From: Autumnicola tepida
GTDB lineage: Bacteria; Bacteroidota; Bacteroidia; Flavobacteriales; Flavobacteriaceae
Direction: 5' to 3'
Assembly (NCBI RefSeq): GCF_031846485.1
Contig: NZ_JAVRHQ010000021.1
Span: 1 to 64,000 of the forward strand
DNA length: 64,000 nt
Translations under genes and position numbers: made by a program
The notes under the pieces: generated by a model
Told to the model about the DNA's origin: nothing
Seen by the model: only the letters and a program-made list of their open reading frames with translations
The model's database searches: none
Shown here: positions 52,738-62,112 of the stretch, piece after piece
Layout: each line of letters begins with the position of its first letter
Position numbering within the stretch: the first letter of the stretch is position 1

Positions 52738-53712
52738 ATGTTGTCTATTTCTCAGTATAGAGAAGCATTTTCAAAATATTTAGAAGCGAAAATAAAAATT
52801 AGGGAGCCCAGAAATTTATACGAGCCCATGGTGTACATTTTATCACAGGGAGGCAAAAGGCTGAGGCCGGTCCTGGTTTTATTGGCTACCGAAATTTTTA
52901 ATACAGATTACCGGAAGGCTTTGGATGCCGCACTGGCTATTGAGATTTTTCATAATTTTTCTCTTGTGCACGACGATATTATGGACGATGCGCCTATAAG
53001 AAGAGGAAAAGAAACCGTGCATGAAAAATGGGATATCAATACCGGTATTTTGTCTGGAGATGCCATGCTTATCAATGCCTATCAGCTTTTTGAGAATTAT
53101 GAAGGAGAGGTGTTTAAGGAACTTGCCCGGCTGTTTACCAAAACCGCGATTGAGGTATGTGAAGGCCAGCAATATGATATAGATTTTGAAACGCGGGAGG
53201 ATGTAAGTATTGAGGAATACCTGAAGATGATCGAATATAAAACTGCGGTTCTTGTTGGGGCATCCCTTCAAATGGGGGCAATTGTAGCAGGAGAAACTAC
53301 CGAATGTAAGGAAGCGATATATCAGTATGGGCGTTTGCTGGGAATAGCATTCCAGCTACAGGATGATTATCTGGATGCCTTTGGGGATCCTGAGACTTTT
53401 GGGAAGCAGGCCGGTGGTGATATTATTGAAAATAAGAAGACCTTTCTTTATCTAAAGGCAAAGGAATCTTCAGGAAAAGGGGAGGCTATGCAGCTGGAGC
53501 ACCTGTATTCTATTGCTCCGGGAGATAGTTCAGAAAAAATAGAAGCTGTAAAAAATATTTTTGTGGCCAGCGGCGCAGCTGAGCTTACCCGGAAGGAAAT
53601 TAAAAAGTATACCAATGAGGCTTTTCAAATCCTTGATAAAATTAATATTTCGGAAGAGAAAAAAGAACCTCTAAGAAAATTTGGACAATTACTGATGGAA
53701 CGTGAAGTATAA
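52738..53712 (+). CDS. Polyprenyl synthetase (long-chain trans-prenyl diphosphate synthase)
   Basis: A 324-residue cytoplasmic enzyme adding isopentenyl diphosphate to allylic diphosphates. The first Asp-rich motif is DDIMDD (79-84) and the second DDYLD (about 208-212). GGKRLRPVLVLLA is the substrate-binding block. The residues before the first motif (FSLVHDD) lack bulky aromatic stops close by, which suits a long-chain product such as the menaquinone side chain. Function in quinone synthesis is the likely role. Confidence 0.9.
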   Translation: MLSISQYREAFSKYLEAKIKIREPRNLYEPMVYILSQGGKRLRPVLVLLATEIFNTDYRKALDAALAIEIFHNFSLVHDDIMDDAPIRRGKETVHEKWDINTGILSGDAMLINAYQLFENYEGEVFKELARLFTKTAIEVCEGQQYDIDFETREDVSIEEYLKMIEYKTAVLVGASLQMGAIVAGETTECKEAIYQYGRLLGIAFQLQDDYLDAFGDPETFGKQAGGDIIENKKTFLYLKAKESSGKGEAMQLEHLYSIAPGDSSEKIEAVKNIFVASGAAELTRKEIKKYTNEAFQILDKINISEEKKEPLRKFGQLLMEREV

Positions 53713-53854
53713 CCCAAGACATTACGCAATTTTGTTCCTAAAACAGCATCTTAACGAAATTTTTGTTGAATATTTCCCTTTTAGCTATGTTAAATTTCTT
53801 ATAATGCATAACATAAATATATTATATGCGGCAAACTGTTTTTTGTAAAAATTG

Positions 53855-53862
53855 TACTTTTG
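53855..53862 (+). promoter_or_regulatory. -7 element (TACTTTTG) for sucAB
   Basis: Exact TAnnTTTG match 38 bp before the sucA ATG. Confidence 0.5.
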
Positions 53863-53900
53863 CTGTGTTTTACACTTAAAAGAAACATTAGTTTCAAATT

Positions 53901-56675
53901 ATGGATAGATTTTCATTTCTAAATGCCGCACATACCGCCTATTTCGCAGAACTTTATGACCAGTATTTACAATATCCCGATAGTGTAGAGCCCAGTTGGA
54001 GGGCTTTTTTTCAGGGTTTTGATTTTGGATTGCAGCAGGATGGTGTCTCTCAGAAAGTTCTTGAGGAAGCGCCCGCCGGTTTTAAGGAAGGAGAAGTTCC
54101 TGAACATGTGGTGAAGGAATTTCAGGTAATAAGGTTGATTGACGGATACCGCACCAGGGGGCATTTATTCACAAAAACAAATCCCGTAAGGGAAAGGAGA
54201 CAGTATTCTCCTACTTTAGATATAGAAAATTTCGGCCTTTCCAGGGAAGATCTTAACACCACATTTAATGCAGGTGAAGTTCTGGGAATTGGCCCGAAGA
54301 CGCTTCAGGAGATAATTAATCACCTGGACAATATATATTGCGAATCCATTGGGGTGGAATATATGTTTATCAGGAAGCCTGAAGAGATTGAATGGATTCA
54401 GAAGAAACTCAACGTTAACGAGAACCATCCTAAATTTGGTGTTGACCAGAAAAAGCAAATTCTGAGGAAACTAAATGAAGCAGTTTCCTTTGAAGGATTT
54501 TTGCATACCAAATATGTGGGCCAAAAGCGTTTCTCACTGGAAGGAGGAGAAAGCTTGATCCCTGCTCTGGACGCACTAATCGAAAAAGCTGCTGAGCTGG
54601 GAATTAAGGATTTTGTAATGGGAATGGCTCACCGGGGCCGCCTTAACACACTTACCAATATTTTTGGAAAGAGCGCCAAGGATATTTTTAGTGAGTTTGA
54701 CGGGAAGGATTACGAGCAGGATATTTTTGACGGGGATGTAAAGTATCACCTGGGCTGGACTTCCTGCCGCACTACAGATAATGGCAATGACATAAATATT
54801 AATATTGCGCCAAACCCTTCTCACCTGGAAACAGTGGGATCTGTGGTAGAAGGTATCGCGCGGGCTAAAAAGGACCGGCATTATAATGGGGACAGCTCCA
54901 AAGTGCTTCCAATTCTTGTACATGGTGATGCGGCCATTGCTGCACAAGGTGTGGTGTATGAGGTGATACAAATGGCCCAGCTGGAAGGTTACAGCAATGG
55001 CGGAACCATTCATATTGTGGTAAATAACCAGATTGGCTTTACCACCAACTATCTTGATGCCAGGTCTTCTACCTATTGTACAGACGTTGCCAAGGTTACT
55101 CTTTCTCCGGTGCTCCATGTAAATGCTGATGATGCCGAGGCGGTGGTGCATTCCATTTTATTTGCTTTGGAATTCAGGATGAAGTTCCATCGCGACGTTT
55201 TTATAGATTTATTGGGTTACAGGAAGTACGGGCATAATGAAGGGGATGAGCCAAGATTTACCCAGCCTAAACTTTATAAAGCAATAGCCAAGCATAAAAA
55301 TGCACGCGACATTTATGCTGAAAAACTTAAAAAAGAAGGCGTTATAGACGACAGTTTCCTGCAAAAGCTGGAAGATGATTATAAAGCAAGCCTGGAAGAA
55401 AGCCTGGACGAATCCAGAAAAGAAGAGAAAACCAGGATTACCCCTATCATGCAGGATGAATGGGAGGGTTATGACAATGCCCAGGAAGATAAGATGATGG
55501 AGGAGGTAGATACCACTTATGAGCTGGAGAAGCTGGATAAGGTGGCGGAAGCTATTTCCAAACTTCCTGAAGGCAAAAAATTTATGCGTAAGATCGATAA
55601 GCTGGTAAAGCTTCGGCATAAAATGTATTTTGAAGACAATAAGCTGGATTGGTCTATGGCAGAACACTTGGCCTATGGTTCTCTTATGAAAGAAGGTTAC
55701 CATGTGAGAATAAGCGGGCAGGATAGTGAAAGAGGGACATTCTCCCATCGTCATGCGGTTTTAAAAGTAGAAGACAGCGAAGAAGAAATTATTCTTCATA
55801 ATAATATAGAAGGAAGAACCGGCGAGTTTTTTATTTACAACTCTCCGCTTTCGGAATATGGAGTGGTGGGATTTGATTATGGTTATGCCATGGCAAGTCC
55901 GGATACACTCACCATTTGGGAAGCCCAGTTTGGGGATTTTGTGAATGGTGCACAAATAATGATAGATCAGTATATTTCTGCGGCAGAAGATAAATGGAAG
56001 TTGCAGAATGGCCTGGTGATGTTCCTTCCTCATGGCTATGAGGGCCAGGGAGCAGAACATTCTTCAGGTAGAATGGAACGGTTCCTTCAGCTTTGTGCAA
56101 AAGATAACATGTACGTTGTAGATATCACCACGCCGGCAAATATGTTTCATTTGTTGAGAAGGCAGATGAAGGTTGGTTTCAGGAAACCCCTTATTGTTTT
56201 CACTCCAAAAAGTTTGTTGAGGCATCCAAAGGTGATTTCAACTAAAGAAGAATTTGCAAATGGTTCTTTCCAGCCGCTTTTAGATGAAGGGAATGCAGAT
56301 GCAGGCAAGGTGAAAAGCCTCGTATTTTGTACCGGTAAATTCTATTACGACCTTCTTGCACACCGGGAAGAAAATGACCGGGACGATGTTGCCCTGGTGA
56401 GAATTGAGCAGTTGTTCCCGCTACCGGTTAAGCAAATGAAAGAAGTGATCAAGAAATATAAAAATGCCGATGACCTGGTTTGGGCTCAGGAAGAGCCAAG
56501 AAATATGGGAGCCTTCGGGCACTTGTTGCTGCATTTTGATGAAGCTAAAAACATGAGGATTTGTAGCAGGAGATTCTATGGTTCACCGGCTGCCGGAAGT
56601 TCAGTTCGTTTCAAGAAGCGTCACGAAAGGGTGATTGCCGGAGTTTTCGACAAATCCTTACAAGAATCAATTTAA
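53901..56675 (+). CDS. sucA: 2-oxoglutarate dehydrogenase E1 component
   Basis: A 924-residue thiamine-diphosphate enzyme that decarboxylates 2-oxoglutarate and passes succinyl to the E2. The N-terminal segment (NAAHTAYFAELYDQYLQYPD) docks E2, and the ThDP region shows MAHRGRLNTL and GDAAIAAQGVVYE, with NNQIGFTT. The transketolase-like C-terminal half has MFLPHGYEGQGAEHSSGRMER. Full length, followed by sucB after 59 bp. Confidence 0.97.
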   Translation: MDRFSFLNAAHTAYFAELYDQYLQYPDSVEPSWRAFFQGFDFGLQQDGVSQKVLEEAPAGFKEGEVPEHVVKEFQVIRLIDGYRTRGHLFTKTNPVRERRQYSPTLDIENFGLSREDLNTTFNAGEVLGIGPKTLQEIINHLDNIYCESIGVEYMFIRKPEEIEWIQKKLNVNENHPKFGVDQKKQILRKLNEAVSFEGFLHTKYVGQKRFSLEGGESLIPALDALIEKAAELGIKDFVMGMAHRGRLNTLTNIFGKSAKDIFSEFDGKDYEQDIFDGDVKYHLGWTSCRTTDNGNDININIAPNPSHLETVGSVVEGIARAKKDRHYNGDSSKVLPILVHGDAAIAAQGVVYEVIQMAQLEGYSNGGTIHIVVNNQIGFTTNYLDARSSTYCTDVAKVTLSPVLHVNADDAEAVVHSILFALEFRMKFHRDVFIDLLGYRKYGHNEGDEPRFTQPKLYKAIAKHKNARDIYAEKLKKEGVIDDSFLQKLEDDYKASLEESLDESRKEEKTRITPIMQDEWEGYDNAQEDKMMEEVDTTYELEKLDKVAEAISKLPEGKKFMRKIDKLVKLRHKMYFEDNKLDWSMAEHLAYGSLMKEGYHVRISGQDSERGTFSHRHAVLKVEDSEEEIILHNNIEGRTGEFFIYNSPLSEYGVVGFDYGYAMASPDTLTIWEAQFGDFVNGAQIMIDQYISAAEDKWKLQNGLVMFLPHGYEGQGAEHSSGRMERFLQLCAKDNMYVVDITTPANMFHLLRRQMKVGFRKPLIVFTPKSLLRHPKVISTKEEFANGSFQPLLDEGNADAGKVKSLVFCTGKFYYDLLAHREENDRDDVALVRIEQLFPLPVKQMKEVIKKYKNADDLVWAQEEPRNMGAFGHLLLHFDEAKNMRICSRRFYGSPAAGSSVRFKKRHERVIAGVFDKSLQESI

Positions 56676-56734
56676 TATATAACAAAGAATAACTTTTCTG
56701 TTTAGGCAGAAGACCAAAAATAAAAATTAAGATC

Positions 56735-58006
56735 ATGGCCTTAGAAATGAAAGTTCCTTCTCCAGGGGAATCCATCACAGAAGTTGAAATAGCACAATGG
56801 TTAGTGGAAGATGGAGATTACGTTGAAAAAGATCAGGCAATAGCCGAAGTAGATAGTGATAAAGCTACTCTTGAGCTTCCGGCAGAAGCCAGCGGAATTA
56901 TCACACTAAAAGCTGAAGAAGGTGACGCCGTGGCTGTTGGAGAAGTGGTATGTTTAATAGATACCGATGCTCCAAAACCAGGAGGCGGGGATAGTAAAGA
57001 CGAATCTGCTGAAGAGGAAGTAACAGAGCAGGAAGAGGAAACTTCAACTAAGGCAGATAGTGATAAGGCGGAGCCAAAAGAAGAAAAACCTTCAAAATCT
57101 ACAACTCCTGAACAAAAACAGGATACTTATGCTTCAGGAAGCCCTTCGCCTGCGGCTAAAAAAATACTTGATGAAAAAGGAATGGATTCCAAATCTGTGA
57201 AAGGAACCGGTAGAGACGGCAGGATAACTAAAGAAGATGCCGTACAGGCAAAAGCTTCTATGGGAACTCCCGGTACCGGAAAAAGGGGAGAATCCCGTAA
57301 AAAAATGTCTATGCTGCGCCGCAAGGTAGCAGAAAGGCTGGTAAGTGCAAAAACAGAAACCGCCATGCTGACTACTTTTAATGAAGTAGACATGTCTCCT
57401 ATTTTCGCGCTTCGTAAAAAATATAAAGAAGAGTTTAAAGATAAACACGGGGTAAGCCTCGGGTTTATGAGCTTCTTCACTTTAGCGGTAACCCGCGCCT
57501 TAGATTTATTTCCTGATGTTAATTCCATGATAGATGGGGATTACAAGGTAAGCTATGATTACAAGGATATCAGTATCGCGGTTTCCGGCCCAAAAGGACT
57601 TATGGTGCCGGTAATTAGAAATGCCGAAAACCTTAGCTTTAGAGGGGTTGAAGATGAAGTGAAACGTCTGGCTTTAAAAGCGAGGGACGGGAATATCACT
57701 GTAGACGATATGACTGGTGGAACTTTCACAATCACCAACGGTGGGGTTTTCGGTTCTATGTTGTCTACTCCTATTATTAATCCTCCTCAAAGTGCCATCC
57801 TTGGAATGCACAATATTGTGGAGCGTCCTGTGGCAATAGATGGCCATGTGGAAATTCGGCCAATCATGTATGTGGCGCTTTCTTACGACCACCGTATAAT
57901 TGATGGAAAAGAGTCGGTAAGTTTCCTTGTTGCTGTTAAAGAAGCCCTGGAGAATCCTGAAGAATTGCTGATGGACAACGATGTAAAAAGAGCTCTGGAA
58001 CTGTAA
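56735..58006 (+). CDS. sucB: Dihydrolipoyllysine succinyltransferase (E2)
   Basis: A 423-residue protein: one lipoyl domain (1-77, with the lipoylated Lys43 in VDSDKATLELPA), a long acidic linker (about 85-135), an E3-binding domain (about 136-172, SPAAKKILDEKGMDSKSVKG), then the catalytic core. The active-site His is in SYDHRIIDGKESVSFL. Single lipoyl domain and motif fit the OGDH E2. It ends at a terminator. Confidence 0.97.
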   Translation: MALEMKVPSPGESITEVEIAQWLVEDGDYVEKDQAIAEVDSDKATLELPAEASGIITLKAEEGDAVAVGEVVCLIDTDAPKPGGGDSKDESAEEEVTEQEEETSTKADSDKAEPKEEKPSKSTTPEQKQDTYASGSPSPAAKKILDEKGMDSKSVKGTGRDGRITKEDAVQAKASMGTPGTGKRGESRKKMSMLRRKVAERLVSAKTETAMLTTFNEVDMSPIFALRKKYKEEFKDKHGVSLGFMSFFTLAVTRALDLFPDVNSMIDGDYKVSYDYKDISIAVSGPKGLMVPVIRNAENLSFRGVEDEVKRLALKARDGNITVDDMTGGTFTITNGGVFGSMLSTPIINPPQSAILGMHNIVERPVAIDGHVEIRPIMYVALSYDHRIIDGKESVSFLVAVKEALENPEELLMDNDVKRALEL

Positions 58007-58021
58007 AGTTTTTCAGATCAG

Positions 58022-58058
58022 CAAAAAAAAGCCACATGAAAATGCGGCTTTTTTTTTG
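58022..58058 (+). terminator. Terminator after sucAB
   Basis: A run of eight A and GCC pairs with GGC and T9, with inner CAT/ATG pairing and one mismatch. Also an A/T-rich bidirectional terminator for the small gene at 58069. Confidence 0.85.
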
Positions 58059-58068
58059 CTAATCAAAT

Positions 58069-58188
58069 TTAAAATAAGAAGTATAGATTTAAGATATTCA
58101 GGAATAAGACGCCGGCGACGATAATGGCCAGGATGATGAATGACACCGGTTCTAAACTTCTTTTCTTAATAATATGCATTTCTAACAT
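58069..58188 (-). CDS. Small single-pass membrane protein (39 residues), unannotated
   Basis: The frame MLEMHIIKKRSLEPVSFIIL continues AIIVAGVLFLNILNLYFLF to a TAA: a charged N terminus and one long hydrophobic helix. A second ATG lies three codons in (58179). Support for a real gene is the upstream architecture: TTTG (58224-58227) and TATATTTG (58198-58205) 18 nt apart on this strand, and a bidirectional terminator right after the stop. No family recognised. Translation itself is unproven. Confidence 0.6.
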   Translation of the reverse strand: MLEMHIIKKRSLEPVSFIILAIIVAGVLFLNILNLYFLF

Positions 58189-58197
58189 TAACTTCTT

Positions 58198-58227
58198 CAA
58201 ATATACATATCCCTCACCTTCAGCAAA
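58198..58227 (-). promoter_or_regulatory. Promoter of the small membrane protein (TTTG - 18 nt - TATATTTG)
   Basis: Minus strand, both consensus elements exact, spacing in the normal range. The predicted start site is about 5 nt before the ATG at 58188, so the mRNA would be almost leaderless. The palindrome at 58228 abuts the -33 element. Confidence 0.65.
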
Positions 58228-58284
58228 AGGGGAAAAATCCCCTATTTTATTCTAAAAAGGGTAAATACCCCGATGCTCGCATCG
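58228..58284. promoter_or_regulatory. Three consecutive palindromes upstream of the small-protein promoter
   Basis: Perfect inverted repeats in a row: AGGGGA-4-TCCCCT (58228-58243), GGGTA-2-TACCC (58259-58270) and CGATGC-2-GCATCG (58271-58284). The first two share GGG/CCC arms and are centred 29 bp apart, close to three helical turns. Confidence 0.6.
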
Positions 58285-58351
58285 TTAGTAAATGTTATAA
58301 AGTTTGAAAACGTGTTCCATTAAAATGCTCCGCGGGCTTGCCCCAGAAACT

Positions 58352-58789
58352 TTACTTCAGATAAAGCGCTTTTTTGCCGTAGTCTATTACAGCCTTTCCC
58401 TTTTTAAGCAAATCGGCACCAATAATCCCGTGTACTTTTTCAGCGTCATGGTTTATAAGCGCCTCGTTTACATGTCTTAGATCAAAAAGCACCAGGTCTA
58501 CTTTTTTCTTTTTCCAGCCTTTTATCTGGATGAGGTTCTTTTGCGCAATTTGGGTAAGCATATTTGTGGCTCCTGCTCCCGCGGCCTTTACATCGCTGTC
58601 TTCAGCAATCAGTTTAAAATGCTTTACGGCTTCCATTCCCACACAGGTGCTGGAGGCCCCGGTATCTAAAATAAAGTTCCCTTCAATATTATTGATTTTC
58701 GCAACTATTTCAATATGATTGGTTTTGGTGTATTTAAATTTTACCCGGTGATATCCTTTTTCTTCCAGCAATTTTCTTAGAGACGACAT
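58352..58789 (-). CDS. Retropepsin-like aspartyl protease (clan AA)
   Basis: A 145-residue cytoplasmic protein with one pepsin-like half: catalytic motif NFILDTGASSTCV (DTGA) and the later hydrophobic GIIGADLLKKGKAVIDYG flap-side strand typical of this fold. It would work as a homodimer. I start at the ATG at 58789 because the longer frame opens at a GTG inside the -7 promoter element. Bacterial members are poorly studied. Divergent from tatD. Confidence 0.85.
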   Translation of the reverse strand: MSSLRKLLEEKGYHRVKFKYTKTNHIEIVAKINNIEGNFILDTGASSTCVGMEAVKHFKLIAEDSDVKAAGAGATNMLTQIAQKNLIQIKGWKKKKVDLVLFDLRHVNEALINHDAEKVHGIIGADLLKKGKAVIDYGKKALYLK

Positions 58790-58803
58790 TCTTTCTTTTT
58801 TCA

Positions 58804-58835
58804 CAAAGATAGGTCTTCAAAATAAATTATTTTTG
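58804..58835. promoter_or_regulatory. Divergent -7 elements for the protease and tatD
   Basis: Minus strand TATCTTTG (58804-58811) for the protease, plus strand TATTTTTG (58828-58835) for tatD, 5 bp before its ATG. Their start sites lie back to back, so the two promoters may compete. Confidence 0.5.
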
Positions 58836-58840
58836 CGTTT

Positions 58841-59608
58841 ATGATTTTAACAGATACACACACGCATTTATACAGCGAGGCTTTTGCTGAAGATAGGAAA
58901 GAAGCAATTTCCAAAGCATTTGAAGCAGGAATTGAACGCTTTTTTATTCCGGCCATAGATTCTGAATATGTAAAGGGAATGTATGAGCTGCAAGCCACTT
59001 ACCCTGAAAATGTTTTTTTAATGATGGGACTGCACCCAACGCATGTAAAAGAAAATTTTGAGGAAGAACTGGAAAATGTGGAAGCGCAGTTTAACAAAAG
59101 AAGTTTTTATGCGGTGGGTGAAATCGGGATAGATCTGTACTGGGATAAAAGCACTCTTGAAATTCAGCAGGAAGCTTTTAAAAGGCAGATACACCTGGCA
59201 AAAAAGTACAAATTACCCATTGTAATCCATTGTCGTGAAGCTTTTGATGAGGTTTTTGAAGTCCTGGAAAGTGAAAAAGGGGAAGGCCTCTTCGGGATTT
59301 TTCATTGCTTCACAGGAACTTTAGAACAGGCGAAGAAAGCTCTTTCGTATAATATGAAGCTTGGAATAGGAGGAGTGGTTACCTTTAAAAATGGAAAAAT
59401 CGACCAGTTCCTGGACCAGATTCCTATTGAAGAAATTGTGCTGGAAACCGATGCGCCTTACCTCGCACCTACTCCTTTCCGCGGAAAAAGAAACGATCCT
59501 GTTTACCTTTTGAAAATAGCTGAAAAAATAGCGGATATCTATAATTTAGAGGTGGAAGAAGTGGCAAAAATCACTACGGCAAATTCTAAAAAAGTTTTTG
59601 GAGCGTAA
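58841..59608 (+). CDS. TatD family metal-dependent hydrolase (DNase)
   Basis: A 255-residue TIM-barrel hydrolase. Metal ligands: HTH in DTHTHLYSEAF, Glu in VGEIGIDLYWD, His in VIHCREAF, His in FHCFTGT, and Asp in ETDAPYLAP followed by the family's TPFRGKRNDP. TatD proteins act as 3'-5' exonucleases or D-aminoacyl deacylases. Full length. The short leader suggests weak or leaderless translation. Confidence 0.92.
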   Translation: MILTDTHTHLYSEAFAEDRKEAISKAFEAGIERFFIPAIDSEYVKGMYELQATYPENVFLMMGLHPTHVKENFEEELENVEAQFNKRSFYAVGEIGIDLYWDKSTLEIQQEAFKRQIHLAKKYKLPIVIHCREAFDEVFEVLESEKGEGLFGIFHCFTGTLEQAKKALSYNMKLGIGGVVTFKNGKIDQFLDQIPIEEIVLETDAPYLAPTPFRGKRNDPVYLLKIAEKIADIYNLEVEEVAKITTANSKKVFGA

Positions 59609-59730
59609 AAACCTGGAATTTTATATTTTCTTTATTAGCCGCCGCGAGCTATTGAAAGAGTTTTGATTATATTGCCTTTAAAAGATAAAAGTTTAATTTA
59701 TAGCTGTTGAAGCATAGATAAAAAGAATTA

Positions 59731-60873
59731 GTGAGCGATTTTGAAGATATAAGATTTTATAAAGATGAAGAAGTGGAGGAAGCCCTTCGGGAGTATGTAA
59801 GGCATCCTATGGTTAAAGCACTGCTTCAGTTTACTTTTCCGGAAAAAGAATATCCTGAAATTGAAGAATTAGTGGTGGCATGCCGTTCTATAAGGGATTT
59901 CCAGACCAGGGTGATATACCATTCCGTAGAAAAAGTGCTGGAAAAAACCACTGAAGGCCTTACTTACAGCGGTTTTGATAAGCTGAAGCAAGACGAATCT
60001 TATTTTTATATTTCCAATCACCGGGATATTATCCTGGACACTTCTCTGCTCAATTATACCTTATATGATCATAATTTGATCATGACCGCTTCAGCAATAG
60101 GCAATAATCTTGTTCAAAAGAATTTTCTTCTGGCGCTTTCCCGGCTTAACCGCAATTTCCTGGTACTTCGGGGCCTGGGGCCAAGGGAAATGCTGAAAAG
60201 TTCCATGAAACTTTCAGAATATATCAGGAAACTTCTTTTTGAAGATAACAGGTCGGTCTGGATGGCCCAGCGAGAGGGGCGCACTAAAGATGGCAGCGAC
60301 CATACGCAGCAGGGGGTTTTAAAAATGCTTGCAATGGCTAAAGGAGACATGAGCCTGGCCGAGTATTTTACACAGTTGAAGATGGTGCCCGTGGCAATGT
60401 CTTATGAATTTGATCCTACCGATATTCTAAAAATGCCTGAACTAATGGCCAAGCGAATGCAGGAAACCTACGTGAAATCTGCAAACGAGGATTTTAATTC
60501 CATAATGCAGGGCGCACTGGGCCAAAAGGGAAGAATCCATATTAGTGCCTGCGGAGTTTTGGATGAGAAAGTTTTTGCTGAAATTGAAAATAACGCGGGT
60601 TCAGTAAATGATCAGCTCAAGGCCGTGGCAGAGAAGATTGATCAGAAAATATATGAAAACTACAAATTATGGCCTGCAAATTACATCGCCTGTGATTTGG
60701 TAAATAATAATGAGAAGTACGCTTCAAAATATACCGATAAGGAAAAACGGCAGTTTGAAAGGAGGCTTACCAGAAGGGTAGGTTATAAAAATGCGCTGGA
60801 GCTCAACAGTTATCTGCTTATGTATGCAAATCCTGTGATCAACAAAGAAAGCATGTATGAGAAAAAGAGCTAA
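59731..60873 (+). CDS. 1-acyl-sn-glycerol-3-phosphate acyltransferase-like protein
   Basis: A 380-residue membrane-associated acyltransferase of the PlsC superfamily. The signature is SNHRDIILDT (95-104), with His97 and Asp103 spaced one residue wider than the usual HX4D, and the phosphate-binding block is QREGRTKDG. The start is a GTG at 59731, since no ATG stands at the proper place. Its end overlaps the asparaginase gene by 17 bp. Substrate may be lysophospholipid, but the wider spacing leaves this open. Confidence 0.75.
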   Translation: MSDFEDIRFYKDEEVEEALREYVRHPMVKALLQFTFPEKEYPEIEELVVACRSIRDFQTRVIYHSVEKVLEKTTEGLTYSGFDKLKQDESYFYISNHRDIILDTSLLNYTLYDHNLIMTASAIGNNLVQKNFLLALSRLNRNFLVLRGLGPREMLKSSMKLSEYIRKLLFEDNRSVWMAQREGRTKDGSDHTQQGVLKMLAMAKGDMSLAEYFTQLKMVPVAMSYEFDPTDILKMPELMAKRMQETYVKSANEDFNSIMQGALGQKGRIHISACGVLDEKVFAEIENNAGSVNDQLKAVAEKIDQKIYENYKLWPANYIACDLVNNNEKYASKYTDKEKRQFERRLTRRVGYKNALELNSYLLMYANPVINKESMYEKKS

Positions 60874-61885
60874 AATCCTGCTCGTCTACACCGGTGGCAC
60901 CATCGGGATGATAAAGGATTATGAAACAGGCGCGTTAAAAGCTTTTAATTTTGATGAATTGTTGCAAAACATTCCCGAACTAAAGATTCTGGAACACGAA
61001 ATCCATACGGTGAGCTTCGAGCATCCTATAGATTCATCAAATATGAACACAGAATGCTGGCTGCAAATTGCTGAAACCATAGCTGAAAGTTATGATGAAT
61101 ATGATGGTTTTGTAGTGCTTCACGGGAGCGATACCATGTCTTATACCGCTTCTGCACTCAGTTTTATGTTTGAAAATCTTCATAAGCCAATTATTTTTAC
61201 CGGCTCGCAGCTGCCTATTGGAGATCTGCGGACAGACGCGAAAGAAAATTTGATTACGAGTATACAGATTGCAGGTCTGCAAAGAAAAGGCAAGCCTTTT
61301 TTATCTGAGGTAGGCCTTTATTTCGAATATAAACTTTATCGTGCTAACAGGACCACAAAAATAAATGCAGAGCATTTTCAGGCTTTCGCTTCTCCTAATT
61401 ACATGCCTTTGGCAGAATCTGGCGTTTATCTTTCGGTGAATGATCAGGCGATATGGAAAGCAGATAAAAAGCAAAAAATGAAACTGCATAAGGAACTGTG
61501 CCGGGATATCCTTATTCTGAAAATGTTTCCGGGAATTACTGCGGATACAGTGGAGTATCTTCTTTCGAAAGAAAATCTAAAAGGAGTTATTCTGGAAACC
61601 TACGGAAGTGGAAATGCACCCAACGATAAATGGTTTCTTGATATTCTGAAGGAAAAGATCACCTCAGGCTTAAGAATTGTGAATGTGACGCAGTGTATAG
61701 GTGGAAGCGTTGCCATGGGAAATTATGAAACCAGTACTGAGCTGAAACACATAGGAGTAGTCTCGGGAAAAGATATAACTACAGAAGCAGCTGTGGGAAA
61801 ACTGATGTATTTATTGGAAAAAGATTTATCTCCCAAAGTATTTAAAACTATCTTTGAAACATCATTAAGGGGCGAAATGTCATAA
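60857..61885 (+). CDS. ansA: Type I L-asparaginase (cytoplasmic)
   Basis: A 342-residue asparaginase. Catalytic threonines are in YTGGTIGMI and LHGSDTMSYTA, and the later block PIIFTGSQLPIGDLRTDA is family-typical. No signal peptide, so this is the cytosolic low-affinity type. The start lies inside the acyltransferase gene (17-bp overlap), suggesting a shared transcript with no obvious metabolic link. Confidence 0.92.
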   Translation: MRKRAKILLVYTGGTIGMIKDYETGALKAFNFDELLQNIPELKILEHEIHTVSFEHPIDSSNMNTECWLQIAETIAESYDEYDGFVVLHGSDTMSYTASALSFMFENLHKPIIFTGSQLPIGDLRTDAKENLITSIQIAGLQRKGKPFLSEVGLYFEYKLYRANRTTKINAEHFQAFASPNYMPLAESGVYLSVNDQAIWKADKKQKMKLHKELCRDILILKMFPGITADTVEYLLSKENLKGVILETYGSGNAPNDKWFLDILKEKITSGLRIVNVTQCIGGSVAMGNYETSTELKHIGVVSGKDITTEAAVGKLMYLLEKDLSPKVFKTIFETSLRGEMS

Positions 61886-61956
61886 AAATTAACGCATCAT
61901 GCTTGAAGATGTATTATTTTTTTTGTTATTTGCCGCACCGTTGTAAACATTTGAAT

Positions 61957-62044
61957 AGAGAGGTGGCCGAGTGGTCGAAGGCGCACGCCTGGAAAGTGTG
62001 TATACGCCAAAAGCGTATCGAGGGTTCGAATCCCTTCCTCTCTG
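61957..62044 (+). tRNA. tRNA-Ser (GGA)
   Basis: The acceptor stem AGAGAGG pairs with CCTCTCT, discriminator G. The D arm, the anticodon loop CTGGAAA with GGA, a long variable arm (about 18 nt, TATACGCC...GCGTA) and the T loop TTCGAATC are all present. The CCA end is not encoded. Confidence 0.95.
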
Positions 62045-62112
62045 CTAAGTGTTTTATTGAAAACTTATTTTTATATTTAACCCTTTAACTAATTAAATTA
62101 AGACAAACAGTA

